Shown piece by piece: positions 42,784-51,517 of a stretch of DNA of 64,000 nucleotides. The DNA is from Arthrobacter sp. 9V. GTDB lineage: Bacteria; Actinomycetota; Actinomycetes; Actinomycetales; Micrococcaceae. Each line of letters starts with the position of its first letter. Within the stretch, counting starts at the first letter, position 1. The notes below the pieces were generated by a model. The model did not search any database and was not told the DNA's origin. It worked only from the letters and a program-made list of their open reading frames with translations. A program made the position numbers and the translations under genes. The stretch spans positions 1,038,387 to 1,102,386 of the forward strand of contig NZ_LR732912.1 in the NCBI RefSeq assembly GCF_902506065.1, written 5' to 3'.

Positions 42784-44096
42784 GCTGTCCTCGGTCCGGT
42801 CTTGGTGGCAGTGCGCTTGCTGGTGAGCAGGTGGCAGGTAACCATGAGCGCCACGGCCACCACGGACAGCAGGCTCAGCGGCAACACCCAGCCGCCGGTG
42901 GCGCTGTGGAGCAGGCCCATGCCAAAGGGTCCGATTGCTGCAATCAAGTAGCCCAGCGACTGGGCGATGGTGGAGAGCGCGGTGGTTTCCGCCGTCGAGC
43001 GCCCGCTGCGGCTGATGATCACCAGAACCAGCGGGAAGATACCCAAGCCAAAGCCGAACAGGATGGCCGGAACAACCGCCAACGACGTCGGCAGCCAGAC
43101 CATGGCGGCGATGGCCAGCAATGTGGAGCTACTGGCCAAATACAGCGCGGGTCGGAGCATGCCGGGGCGGGAACCGAAGGCGAGCAGGATCATGCCGGCA
43201 GCGACGGAAACCAGTTGCATCACGCCGAACTGCAGGCCGCTGTCCGAAGCGCTGAGTCCCTGCGAGGTAAGAATGTAGGCGAACCAGCTCATCACGGCGT
43301 AGGCGAGGAAAGCCTGGAAAGTGAAGATTGCGGTGATGAGGATTCCCAGGCGGGTACGCAGCAGTGGCCACATGGAGACCCGGGGCCGATCAATCTTTGT
43401 GGCGTTCCTGTGCGTGTGCAGGACTATGGGCAGGAAGCCGAGGAGGGCTGCGACACCCAGCAGACCCCAGGCAGCCAGGCCCATGGAGGGTGAGCCGAGC
43501 TCCTGTGCCAACGGAACGCTGACCACCGCAGCGAAGGTAGCACCACCGGACATGGTGAACGTGTAGAGGCCGGTCATCATGGACGTTCGCTCGGAGTAGT
43601 GCTCACGGATGAAGGAGGGCATGGCCACGTTGCATACAGCCAGGCCGGACATCGCCAGGACTGTGCCACCCAGCAGCGCGCCGGTCACCGGAACGCCGCG
43701 CACCAGCAAGCCGCCGGCCAGCAGTGCAAGGGCGATTGCAATTGCCTTTTCCACGCCAACGCGGCGCGTCAGCCAGGACGTTCCCATGCCCGCAACCGCA
43801 AAGCACAACAGGGGAATGGAGGGCAGGATGGACGCCACCAGGGCGCCGTAACCGAGCACCTGCTGCAGGTCATGGAACAAAGCAGCGGCGCTGGTAATGC
43901 CCGCGCGCAGGTTCAGCCCGATGAGCACCACGGCGATGATGCCGACGACGGCCACGACGCGCGTCTTGGGAACAGCCGAGGTTGCCGGGAGCGCAGCGCC
44001 TGCTTGGGCGGCGGCCACCTGGGCAGGAGCAACCCGGGCAGGGCTCACAGTAGGGATGTTTCCAGTGCTGGGAGTATAGGGAGTCGTCGCGGCCAT
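42780..44096 (-). CDS. MFS transporter, CynX/NimT family
   Basis: A 438-aa major-facilitator protein with 12 expected helices after a 45-residue Ala/Pro-rich cytoplasmic start. GLNLRAGITSAAALFHDLQQVLGYGALVASILPSIP is typical of the cyanate/nitroimidazole (CynX/NimT) branch. Substrate is unknown. It overlaps the GntR gene. A TAACCT hexamer sits 6 nt before the ATG at 44096, suggesting a leaderless mRNA whose -10 is covered by the adjacent palindromic operator. Confidence 0.87.
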   Translation of the reverse strand: MAATTPYTPSTGNIPTVSPARVAPAQVAAAQAGAALPATSAVPKTRVVAVVGIIAVVLIGLNLRAGITSAAALFHDLQQVLGYGALVASILPSIPLLCFAVAGMGTSWLTRRVGVEKAIAIALALLAGGLLVRGVPVTGALLGGTVLAMSGLAVCNVAMPSFIREHYSERTSMMTGLYTFTMSGGATFAAVVSVPLAQELGSPSMGLAAWGLLGVAALLGFLPIVLHTHRNATKIDRPRVSMWPLLRTRLGILITAIFTFQAFLAYAVMSWFAYILTSQGLSASDSGLQFGVMQLVSVAAGMILLAFGSRPGMLRPALYLASSSTLLAIAAMVWLPTSLAVVPAILFGFGLGIFPLVLVIISRSGRSTAETTALSTIAQSLGYLIAAIGPFGMGLLHSATGGWVLPLSLLSVVAVALMVTCHLLTSKRTATKTGPRTA

Positions 44097-44101
44097 AAAT
44101 A

Positions 44102-44124
44102 AAGGTTAGACGTTTGACGTCTAA
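44102..44124 (-). promoter_or_regulatory. Palindromic operator overlapping the -10 of the transporter-GntR operon
   Basis: TTAGACGT (44106-44113), TTG, ACGTCTAA (44117-44124) is a perfect 8+8 inverted repeat, and a further TGTCTA half-site follows. On the minus strand it runs into the probable -10 TAACCT (44107-44102). This is a good candidate for autoregulation by the linked GntR protein. Confidence 0.65.
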
Positions 44125-44172
44125 TGTCTAGGGTTTTGTGGCGAAGCTCTCCAGGCTCCCTTCGCGGAGAGA

Positions 44173-45615
44173 CTACCGAGGGTTGCGCGAACCCAGTCTC
44201 TGGACCGCCAACGCGAGCCAGAGCTGTACACGGTCCGGAGTCTGGGAGGGGTCGTAGCCGGTTAGCTCGGTGATCTGAGCCAAGCGGTAACGCACCGTGT
44301 TGCGGTGCAGCGTCAGGGCTTCGGCCACGGCGGCAACGGAGCCGTTGTGGTTCAGGTAGCTTTCCAGTGTGGCCACCAGTTCGGCCCCATGTGCTGCATC
44401 GAATTTCCGCAATGGGGTGAGGGATTCGCTGGCCATGTCCGCCAACGGAACGTCCTCGCTGGCCAGCAAAAGCGACGTCAGGCTCAGGCGCTCCGGCTCG
44501 TTGACCGGCAAGCCGTGCGCCACGGCGTCGCGCGCTTCAAAGTAGCTCCACCGAAGGCCGTTCGGCTTCGTGTAGGCGCCGCCGATACCAATGACCGCGT
44601 GGATGCCGGCTTCCTGCAGATGATCACTCAGGCTCCTGGCCAGAGCGGTGGCCGAGCTGCCGTCGTCGTTGATGACGGTCACCAGGTCCTTCCCGACGAC
44701 GGCGCTGACGCCGGCCTCCAGTGTCTGGGGCAGGGAAATACTGATCAGCTGTTTATGGTGTGCCGCGGACTCCGCAACGAGCACCACGTTCTTGCGGGTG
44801 CTGTTGATGCCGACGCCGGCCAAACGCCGGGCGGCCTCGATGCTCTCCAACGTGCCGTGGATGACGTCGTCCAGCACCTGCCCGGCCATGGCTCGCTGCG
44901 CTTGGCGTTGTTTGACCATGTTGTTGAGCTCAACGCTGATGAGGTTTTGCGCGTAGCTGACGATTCCGGAGTCAACAAAAGGCTGCCGGAGCCACAGCGT
45001 GCAAGCATCCCTGCGGCCGGTGGGAATCGGATACGAAGCCCAGCCCTCCGCCGTCGGAGCCGGTTTACCCGCCACGCTGTTGTAAAGCTGGGCGCTGAAC
45101 TGGGTGAGCACTACGTCAGTGCGGAGCATGCTGCCCAATTGCTTGAGGAGTTCATTCAGCCCGCCGCCGGTCAGGAGGGAGCGAGCCAGAATCTGATGCC
45201 CGGCGAGGAGCCGCTCCAAATTGGAGTAATGGTCCGCGGAATGCGATTCCGCCACCAACTTGCCGATTGCAATGAACGGAATCTCATAAGGGATTTCCAC
45301 CAGGGGCAGGCCCCAGCGGTTGGCTTCGGCGATGAGTGCTTCCGGAACGGACTCGTGGGTCAGCCCGATGCCGAAACCGATCCCCACTGCGCCGGCGCGT
45401 TGGGCCTGACGAACAAAACGCCGCTGGTCCGCGGCGCTCTTGAGGCGGAGCCCTGTGGTCAGGACCAATTCCCCGCCGCTAAGGAAGCGCTGCGGATCTT
45501 CCAGTTCCGTTACGGCCACCCAGCTGATGTCCTGGTTCCAGGTGGTTTCGGCAAGGCCGGCCTGGCGGAGTTTCAGGGAGGGGACAGCTACGAGCGAAGC
45601 GAGGGACATTGCCAT
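44173..45615 (-). CDS. PucR-family transcriptional regulator (GABA locus)
   Basis: A 480-aa regulator with the PucR N-terminal domain (SLASLVAVPSLKLRQAGLAE, LSGGELVLTTGLRL, AGAVGIGFGIGLTHESVPEALIAEANRWGLPLVEIPY), a middle GGDEF-like part, and the C-terminal HTH (LNHNGSVAAVAEALTLHRNTVRYRLAQITELTGYDP). It is divergent from the aminobutyraldehyde dehydrogenase-gabT genes with 144 bp between and is the obvious candidate to activate them. ATG 45615 and ATG 45609 are both possible starts. It is not closely similar to the other PucR protein at 34.5 kb. Confidence 0.9.
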   Translation of the reverse strand: MAMSLASLVAVPSLKLRQAGLAETTWNQDISWVAVTELEDPQRFLSGGELVLTTGLRLKSAADQRRFVRQAQRAGAVGIGFGIGLTHESVPEALIAEANRWGLPLVEIPYEIPFIAIGKLVAESHSADHYSNLERLLAGHQILARSLLTGGGLNELLKQLGSMLRTDVVLTQFSAQLYNSVAGKPAPTAEGWASYPIPTGRRDACTLWLRQPFVDSGIVSYAQNLISVELNNMVKQRQAQRAMAGQVLDDVIHGTLESIEAARRLAGVGINSTRKNVVLVAESAAHHKQLISISLPQTLEAGVSAVVGKDLVTVINDDGSSATALARSLSDHLQEAGIHAVIGIGGAYTKPNGLRWSYFEARDAVAHGLPVNEPERLSLTSLLLASEDVPLADMASESLTPLRKFDAAHGAELVATLESYLNHNGSVAAVAEALTLHRNTVRYRLAQITELTGYDPSQTPDRVQLWLALAVQRLGSRNPR

Positions 45616-45759
45616 GCTTTAAAGCGTAACCCGGCACTGGTCAAGCGCACTAAGCGGGGGGTTCTTGTGTGTGCAGCTGGCTATTCCTTGGACCCCCTCC
45701 CTGGCATAGGCTCTGATCAGCTAAACCCATGCCCAGACTCCGAAAGAGGGTTGCACACC

Positions 45760-47190
45760 GTGGTTCAAACCTTGCAGAACTTCATCAACGGCGAATTCGT
45801 TACGCCGGCAGGTACGGGTCTTCTGGACATCGTGAACCCCGCCACCGGGGAAATCGTTGCCAAGTCGCCCATTTCGGTGCAGGCCGATGTGGATGCCGCC
45901 ATGACCGCGGCCAACCAGACCTTTAAATCCTGGAAGAAGGCCACCCCGGGCCAGCGCCAGCTGATGCTCCTCAAGCTCGCCGACGCCGTTGAGGCCAACA
46001 GCGAGGAACTCGTCGAAGCCCAGCACCGCAACACCGGACAGGTCCGTTCCCTGATCGCCTCCGAAGAAGTTGCTGCAGGTGCAGACCAGCTCCGCTTCTT
46101 CGCTGGTGCAGCACGCATCATGGAAGGCAAGTCCGCTGGGGAGTACTTCGAAGGCCACACCTCCTACGTTCGCCGCGAACCGATCGGCGTGGTAGCCCAG
46201 GTTGCCCCGTGGAACTACCCGTTCCTCATGGCCATCTGGAAGATCGGCCCCGCCCTGGCCGCAGGCAACACCATTGTCCTCAAGCCTTCGGACACCACCC
46301 CCGAGTCCACCCTGGTGCTGGCACGCCTCGCCGGCGGGATCTTCCCGGCCGGCGTCCTCAACGTTGTCCTCGGCACCGGCGAAACCGGCGCCATGATGGT
46401 TGACCACAAGGTCCCCGGCCTGGTGTCCATCACCGGCTCCGTCCGCGCAGGCATCGCCGTGGCAAGCGGCGCAGCCAAGGGCCTCAAGCGTGCTCACCTG
46501 GAACTTGGCGGCAAGGCACCGGCAATCGTCTTCAAGGATGCCGACATCAAGAAGAGCGCCGCGGCTATCGCCGAGTTCGCCTTCTTCAACGCAGGCCAGG
46601 ACTGCACGGCCATCACCCGTGTGCTGGTGGAAGACTCGGTTCACGACGACGTCGTGGCAGCAATGGTGGAGCACACCAAGACCCTGCACACCGGCTCGCA
46701 GAACGACGAAGACAACTACTTCGGACCGCTGAACAACGTGAACCACTTCAACGCTGTGACCTCCGTAGTGGAGAACCTGCCGGCCAACTGCAAGATCGAA
46801 ACCGGCGGCCACCGCGCAGGGGAAAAGGGCTTTTTCTTCGAGCCCACCATCGTCTCCGGCGCCAAGCAGACCGATGACATTGTGCAGAAGGAAACCTTCG
46901 GCCCTGTTATCACCGTCCAGAAGTTCAGCACTGAAGAAGAAGCGCTCGAGCTGGCCAACGACGTCGAGTACGCCTTGGCCTCCAGCGTCTGGACCACCGA
47001 CCACGGCACGGCCATGCGCATGAGTCGCGACCTTGACTTCGGTGCCGTCTGGATCAACACCCACATCCTCCTCACGGCAGAAATGCCGCACGGCGGCTTC
47101 AAGCAGTCCGGCTACGGCAAGGACCTCTCCATGTACGGCGTCGAGGACTACACGCGCATCAAGCACGTGATGTCTGCACTCGATGCATAA
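45760..47190 (+). CDS. Gamma-aminobutyraldehyde dehydrogenase
   Basis: A 476-aa NAD-dependent aldehyde dehydrogenase. It has QVAPWNYPFLMAIWKIGPALAAGNTIVLKPSD, the catalytic glutamate in LELGGKAPAIVF, the catalytic cysteine in AGQDCTAITR, and EMPHGGFKQSGYGKDLSMYGVEDYTRIKHV, the end typical of aminobutyraldehyde dehydrogenases (PatD-like). It turns 4-aminobutanal from putrescine into GABA, which GabT, encoded next, deaminates. GTG 45760 follows AAAGAGGG; the open frame extends far upstream across the regulator gene but without homology. Confidence 0.88.
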   Translation: MVQTLQNFINGEFVTPAGTGLLDIVNPATGEIVAKSPISVQADVDAAMTAANQTFKSWKKATPGQRQLMLLKLADAVEANSEELVEAQHRNTGQVRSLIASEEVAAGADQLRFFAGAARIMEGKSAGEYFEGHTSYVRREPIGVVAQVAPWNYPFLMAIWKIGPALAAGNTIVLKPSDTTPESTLVLARLAGGIFPAGVLNVVLGTGETGAMMVDHKVPGLVSITGSVRAGIAVASGAAKGLKRAHLELGGKAPAIVFKDADIKKSAAAIAEFAFFNAGQDCTAITRVLVEDSVHDDVVAAMVEHTKTLHTGSQNDEDNYFGPLNNVNHFNAVTSVVENLPANCKIETGGHRAGEKGFFFEPTIVSGAKQTDDIVQKETFGPVITVQKFSTEEEALELANDVEYALASSVWTTDHGTAMRMSRDLDFGAVWINTHILLTAEMPHGGFKQSGYGKDLSMYGVEDYTRIKHVMSALDA

Positions 47191-47257
47191 CCCGAATGCA
47201 TAACGCGTTCGCGTAACCCGTACCTTCACCAGAGCTTCCCAGAAAGGCTAATTTCCC

Positions 47258-48613
47258 ATGACTACAACCGCGAACGAACTCTCGTACCGCATCGAGCAGA
47301 AGCGCAACATCAACGGCGCCTTCCCCGGCCCCAAGTCGCAGGCACTGGCCGAGCGCCGCTCCGCCGTCGTTGCTGCCGGCGTCGCCTCCGGCGTTCCTGT
47401 CTACGTTGAAGACGCCGACGGCGGCATCATCCGCGACGTCGACGGCAACTCCTTCATTGACCTCGGCTCAGGCATCGCCGTGACCAGCGTCGGCGCGTCC
47501 GATCCCGCCGTCGTCGCCGCTGTTCAGGAAGCTGCTGCGCACTTCACGCACACTTGCTTCATGGTCACCCCGTACGAGGGCTACGTTGCAGTTGCCGAGC
47601 AGCTCAACCGCCTCACCCCGGGCGACCACGCCAAGCGCACCGTGCTCTTCAACTCCGGTGCAGAGGCTGTGGAGAACGCCGTCAAGGTTGCACGCCTGGC
47701 AACCGGCCGCGACGCCGTCGTAGCTTTTGACCACGCCTACCACGGTCGCACCAACCTGACCATGGCGCTGACTGCCAAGGCCATGCCGTACAAGACCAAC
47801 TTCGGCCCGTTCGCGCCCGAGGTTTACCGCATGCCCATGAGCTACCCGTTCCGTGAAGAGAACCCGGAAATCACCGGTGCAGAGGCCGCCAAGCGTGCCA
47901 TCACCATGATTGAGAAGCAGATCGGTGGCGACCAGGTTGCCGCGATCATCATTGAACCCATCCAGGGTGAAGGTGGCTTCATTGTCCCGGCCGAAGGCTT
48001 CCTGCCGGCACTGTCCGAGTGGGCCAAGGAAAAGGGCATCGTCTTCATCGCTGACGAGGTCCAGTCCGGTTTCTGCCGCACCGGCGAATGGTTCGCTGTT
48101 GACCACGAAGGTGTTGTCCCGGACATCATCACCATGGCCAAGGGCATCGCCGGCGGCCTCCCGCTGTCCGCCATCACCGGCCGCGCCGATCTCCTTGACG
48201 CCGTTCACCCGGGCGGCCTCGGCGGCACCTACGGTGGCAACCCGGTGGCATGTGCTGCAGCACTTGCAGCAATCGACACCATGGAGCAGCACGACCTCAA
48301 CGGCCGCGCCCGCCACATCGAAGAGCTCGCCCTGGGCAAGCTCCGCGAACTGGCTGGCGAAGTCTCCGTGGTCGGCGACATCCGTGGCCGCGGCGCCATG
48401 CTGGCCATTGAGCTGGTCCAGCCCGGTTCCAAGGAGCCGAACGCTGAGCTCACCAAGGCCGTTGCGGCCGCTTGCCTCAAGGAAGGCGTCATCATCCTGA
48501 CCTGTGGCACCTACGGCAACGTCATCCGCCTGCTCCCGCCGCTGGTCATCAGCGACGAACTGCTGATCGATGGCCTCGAGGTCCTCGCAGCGGCCATCAA
48601 GGCACACGCGTAA
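47258..48613 (+). CDS. gabT: 4-aminobutyrate-2-oxoglutarate transaminase
   Basis: A 451-aa class-III PLP aminotransferase: FIDLGSGIAVTSVGASDPAV, VLFNSGAEAVENAVKVARLATGR, AFDHAYHGRTNLTMALT, ADEVQSGFCRTGEWFA, and the cofactor lysine in TMAKGIAGGLPLSAITGRA near residue 294. It deaminates GABA to succinic semialdehyde. It follows the aldehyde dehydrogenase by 67 bp. No succinate-semialdehyde dehydrogenase is next to it, so that step must be encoded elsewhere. AAAGG precedes the start. Confidence 0.93.
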   Translation: MTTTANELSYRIEQKRNINGAFPGPKSQALAERRSAVVAAGVASGVPVYVEDADGGIIRDVDGNSFIDLGSGIAVTSVGASDPAVVAAVQEAAAHFTHTCFMVTPYEGYVAVAEQLNRLTPGDHAKRTVLFNSGAEAVENAVKVARLATGRDAVVAFDHAYHGRTNLTMALTAKAMPYKTNFGPFAPEVYRMPMSYPFREENPEITGAEAAKRAITMIEKQIGGDQVAAIIIEPIQGEGGFIVPAEGFLPALSEWAKEKGIVFIADEVQSGFCRTGEWFAVDHEGVVPDIITMAKGIAGGLPLSAITGRADLLDAVHPGGLGGTYGGNPVACAAALAAIDTMEQHDLNGRARHIEELALGKLRELAGEVSVVGDIRGRGAMLAIELVQPGSKEPNAELTKAVAAACLKEGVIILTCGTYGNVIRLLPPLVISDELLIDGLEVLAAAIKAHA

Positions 48614-48628
48614 GCTTCACCGCTTCGC

Positions 48629-48671
48629 ACAAGGAGGGCCGGGTTCACATCGTGAACCCGGCCCTCCTTTG
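48629..48671. terminator. Bidirectional terminator between gabT and rarD
   Basis: A perfect 18-bp stem (48631-48648 with 48652-48669) and 3-nt loop, flanked by short T runs in both directions. It separates convergent genes. Confidence 0.88.
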
Positions 48672-48709
48672 CTTAACTCTCCCGGCGCGGCAGGCAGGCG
48701 GCCATGGGA

Positions 48710-49795
48710 CTACGCTGTGGACGCCGCCTCGCGGCGGGCCTGCTTTTTGAGGACCGAGTTCTTCCGCGTTGTCCGGAGCATGTCCACAGTCAGCAGAACC
48801 AGGGCCAACCACACCACGCAGAAACCGATCCAGCGGGCCGTGGTCATGGTCTCGTTGAACACCGTCAGCGCCACAATGAACTGGAGGACGGGGGCGAAGT
48901 ACTGCAGCAGGCCAATGGTCGTCATCGGCAAACGACGGGCTGAAGCGCCAAAGAAGAGCAACGGCACGGCTGTGATGATGCCGGAGGCCACCAGCAACCA
49001 TAGGTGCCCCGCTCCCTGGGTGGTCAAGGTGGCAACGCCGGTGGCTCCCAGGACCACCATGGTGATGGCGGCGAAGGGCGCCAACACAACGGTCTCCACG
49101 CTGAGGCTGGTGAGGGCGTCAACCTTGGGGCCAACACGTTTCTTCACGAAGCCGTAGAGGCCAAAGCTGAACGCAAGGATCAGGGCAATCCAGGGGAGCT
49201 GGCCATAGGAGAACGTCAGAACGCCGACTGCCACAAACCCGATGCCAACTGCTGCCCACTGCAGGGGCCGCAGTTTTTCCTTGAGGACGAACACTCCCAG
49301 CAAAACTGAGACCAGGGGGTTGATGAAGTAACCCAATGACGTCTCAACGGCATGCCCTGTGGTGACGCCGAAGGTGTATGTGAGCCAGTTGATGGCAATG
49401 AGCACCGCGGCCACGGCAAGTGGGCCGAAAACAGTTCGGTCCTTCACTGCAGCGCCGAAAACCCGCCAAGCCCGCGTGATAGTGATGAGCAAAGCACAGA
49501 AGATCAAGGACCAGACGATCCGGTTGGCCACGATCTCGAGTGCACTGGCGGGCATGAGGATGAAGAAGTACAGGGGAAGCAGGCCCCACAGGCCGTACGC
49601 GCCGATGCCAAACAGGATTCCCGCCGTCGACTCGCTTCTCACAGGCTTGCCGCCCGATTTCGGCGAGCCGCCGGAACCGCCGGTACCGCCCCCGGCTGTC
49701 GTCGTTGGCTGGTTTGACGTGGGTGAGTTGGCAGCTATCTGATCCGGAGTCGACACATTGTCGCCAACACCAGCTGCCCCCGCAATATTCCGCAA
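48710..49795 (-). CDS. rarD: EamA/RarD family transporter
   Basis: A 361-aa drug/metabolite transporter with ten hydrophobic helices. GILFGIGAYGLWGLLPLYF, EIVANRIVWSLIFCALL, ETSLGYFINPLVSVLLGVFVLKEKLRPLQWAA and TTIGLLQYFAPVLQFIVALTVFNE are the RarD signature. A Gly/Ser/Thr-rich stretch of about 45 residues precedes the first helix. The start is uncertain: TTG 49795 gives the full frame, GTG 49756 gives a shorter tail. It is divergent from the second fprA. Substrate unknown. Confidence 0.88.
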   Translation of the reverse strand: MRNIAGAAGVGDNVSTPDQIAANSPTSNQPTTTAGGGTGGSGGSPKSGGKPVRSESTAGILFGIGAYGLWGLLPLYFFILMPASALEIVANRIVWSLIFCALLITITRAWRVFGAAVKDRTVFGPLAVAAVLIAINWLTYTFGVTTGHAVETSLGYFINPLVSVLLGVFVLKEKLRPLQWAAVGIGFVAVGVLTFSYGQLPWIALILAFSFGLYGFVKKRVGPKVDALTSLSVETVVLAPFAAITMVVLGATGVATLTTQGAGHLWLLVASGIITAVPLLFFGASARRLPMTTIGLLQYFAPVLQFIVALTVFNETMTTARWIGFCVVWLALVLLTVDMLRTTRKNSVLKKQARREAASTA

Positions 49796-49912
49796 TCTTT
49801 GCCAATTTCTGTGACTCCTGCCATATAAGCGGTCCGGTGTTGGGCGGACATCTAGAATTGGAATCTGCGCGCCCCAACAATGGCGTGGCTCACTGCTTCG
49901 GAAGGGCTAACG

Positions 49913-51367
49913 GTGTCCAACTCAGCCGCAACAACCCCCAATCGTCCGCTTCGCGTTGCGATCGTCGGCGCGGGACCCGCAGGCGTGTATGCCGCGGATA
50001 TCCTGACCAAATCCAACGAGGTCAAGGACGGGCATGTGGAGGTCAGCATTGATCTCTTCGAGGCGTATCCGGCGCCGTACGGCTTGATCCGCTACGGCGT
50101 GGCTCCGGATCACCCGCGGATCAAGGGCATCGTCAATGCGCTGCACAAGGTCCTGGACCGCGGCGATATCCGTTTCCTGGGCAACGTCACCTACGGCAGG
50201 GACCTCACGCTGCACGACTTCCGTGCTTTCTATGACGCCGTGATTTTCTCCACCGGGGCCATTAAGGACGCCGACCTGAACATCCCGGGCGTTGAGCTTG
50301 AGGGTTCCTTTGGCGGCGCCGATTTTGTTTCCTGGTACGACGGTCACCCGGACGTTCCCCGCGACTGGCCGCTCCATGCCAAGGAAATCGCAGTGATCGG
50401 CAACGGAAACGTGGCCTTGGATGTGGCCCGGATGCTGGTCAAGCACCCCGAGGAACTCCTGGTCACCGAGATCCCGGACAACGTCTATGCAGGGCTCAAA
50501 AAGTCGCCGGTCACTGACGTGCACGTTTTTGGGCGGCGAGGTCCTGCGCAGGTGAAGTTCACGCCGTTGGAGTTGCGGGAGTTGTCCCACTGCAAGGATG
50601 TGGACATTGTCCTGTACCCGGAGGACTTCGAGTTCGACGAAGCTTCGGATGAGGCCATCAAGTCAAACAACCAGATCAAGACCATGGTCAACACCATGAC
50701 CAACTGGCTGGTGGAGGATCACGCAGAATCGGAGCAGCCTTCCTCCCGGCGACTTCACCTGCACTTCCTGCACAGCCCCGTTGAAATTCTGGACTCGCCC
50801 GAAACGCCTGGAAAAGTGTCCGGCATCAAGTTCGAGCGCATGCAACTGGATGGAACGGGCAACGTCAAAGGCACGGGGGAGTTCATCGAGTACCCGGTCC
50901 AATCTGTGTACCGTGCAATCGGCTACCACGGTTCGCCGTTGGAGGAGTTGGAGTACGACGCCCGCCGCGGCGTCATACCGAACGACGGCGGCCGCGTCCT
51001 GGATGCCGACGGCGAGCCCGTTCCGGGAATCTATGCCACAGGCTGGATCAAGCGCGGACCGGTGGGGCTGATCGGGCACACCAAGGGCGACGCCCTGGAG
51101 ACCATTGGCTTCCTCCTGGAGGACAGGCTCAACCTTCCCCCGGCTGAAAACCCGGATCCGCAGGCCATTATCGACCTCCTTGAGGAACGCGGAATCGAGT
51201 ACACCACCTGGGAGGGCTGGAACAGGCTCGATGCCCACGAAGCCGCCCTGGGTGCTGCATGGACCTCCGCCGGAGAGCACGGCGGCGAGGAAAACGGCAA
51301 CGGTGTGGTCCGCGAGCGCATCAAGGTTGTTCCGCGTGAGGAAATGATCAGGATCTCCCGCGGCTAA
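49913..51367 (+). CDS. Ferredoxin/adrenodoxin-type NADP+ reductase (FprA), copy 2
   Basis: A 484-aa paralogue of the protein encoded at 39180, with the same motifs (VAIVGAGPAGVYAADIL, APYGLIRYGVAPDHPRIKGI, VIGNGNVALDVARML, VHVFGRRGPAQVKFT, GWIKRGPVGLIGHTKGDALET); most differences lie in the linker regions and the C-terminus. GTG 49913 is the start: GGAAGG lies 7 nt upstream and the protein aligns with copy 1 from there. A possible -10 (TAGAAT) is at 49853. It stands alone, between rarD and the GAF regulator, so it may serve a different ferredoxin or the same one under other conditions. Confidence 0.92.
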   Translation: MSNSAATTPNRPLRVAIVGAGPAGVYAADILTKSNEVKDGHVEVSIDLFEAYPAPYGLIRYGVAPDHPRIKGIVNALHKVLDRGDIRFLGNVTYGRDLTLHDFRAFYDAVIFSTGAIKDADLNIPGVELEGSFGGADFVSWYDGHPDVPRDWPLHAKEIAVIGNGNVALDVARMLVKHPEELLVTEIPDNVYAGLKKSPVTDVHVFGRRGPAQVKFTPLELRELSHCKDVDIVLYPEDFEFDEASDEAIKSNNQIKTMVNTMTNWLVEDHAESEQPSSRRLHLHFLHSPVEILDSPETPGKVSGIKFERMQLDGTGNVKGTGEFIEYPVQSVYRAIGYHGSPLEELEYDARRGVIPNDGGRVLDADGEPVPGIYATGWIKRGPVGLIGHTKGDALETIGFLLEDRLNLPPAENPDPQAIIDLLEERGIEYTTWEGWNRLDAHEAALGAAWTSAGEHGGEENGNGVVRERIKVVPREEMIRISRG

Positions 51368-51375
51368 CCGGGGAG

Positions 51376-51432
51376 TTTTTGTACAGGTGATGCCCTTATG
51401 CAGCCGTTTTAGGGGCTTAAGCTGTACAAAAA
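51376..51432. terminator. Palindromic terminator, GTACA family copy 1
   Basis: TTTTTGTACAG (51376-51386) pairs with CTGTACAAAAA (51422-51432) around a weaker inner stem. About 85% alike with the element at 54498-54556. The flanking T and A runs allow termination in both directions. Confidence 0.75.
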
Positions 51433-51517
51433 GTCCGATTTCCGAACTAGACTTCACGGTACTGTCCCGCCCACCACACGTGCAGCGCACTGTTGTTGCG
51501 GACTATCAGGGAGTTCG

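Noticed and set aside
44305..47190. A continuous 961-codon plus-strand open frame spanning the PucR gene and the aminobutyraldehyde dehydrogenase
   Set aside because: Only the part from 45760 matches a known family. The earlier part is the mirror of the PucR gene on the other strand, a normal effect of high GC at third codon positions.
45721..47229. A 502-codon minus-strand frame opposite the aldehyde dehydrogenase
   Set aside because: Antisense shadow of a gene with strong ALDH motifs.
49832..49849. Inverted repeat GTCCG-N8-CGGAC between rarD and fprA copy 2
   Set aside because: Arms of 5 bp made only of common GC-rich words are expected by chance in this DNA, and no regulator lies beside it.
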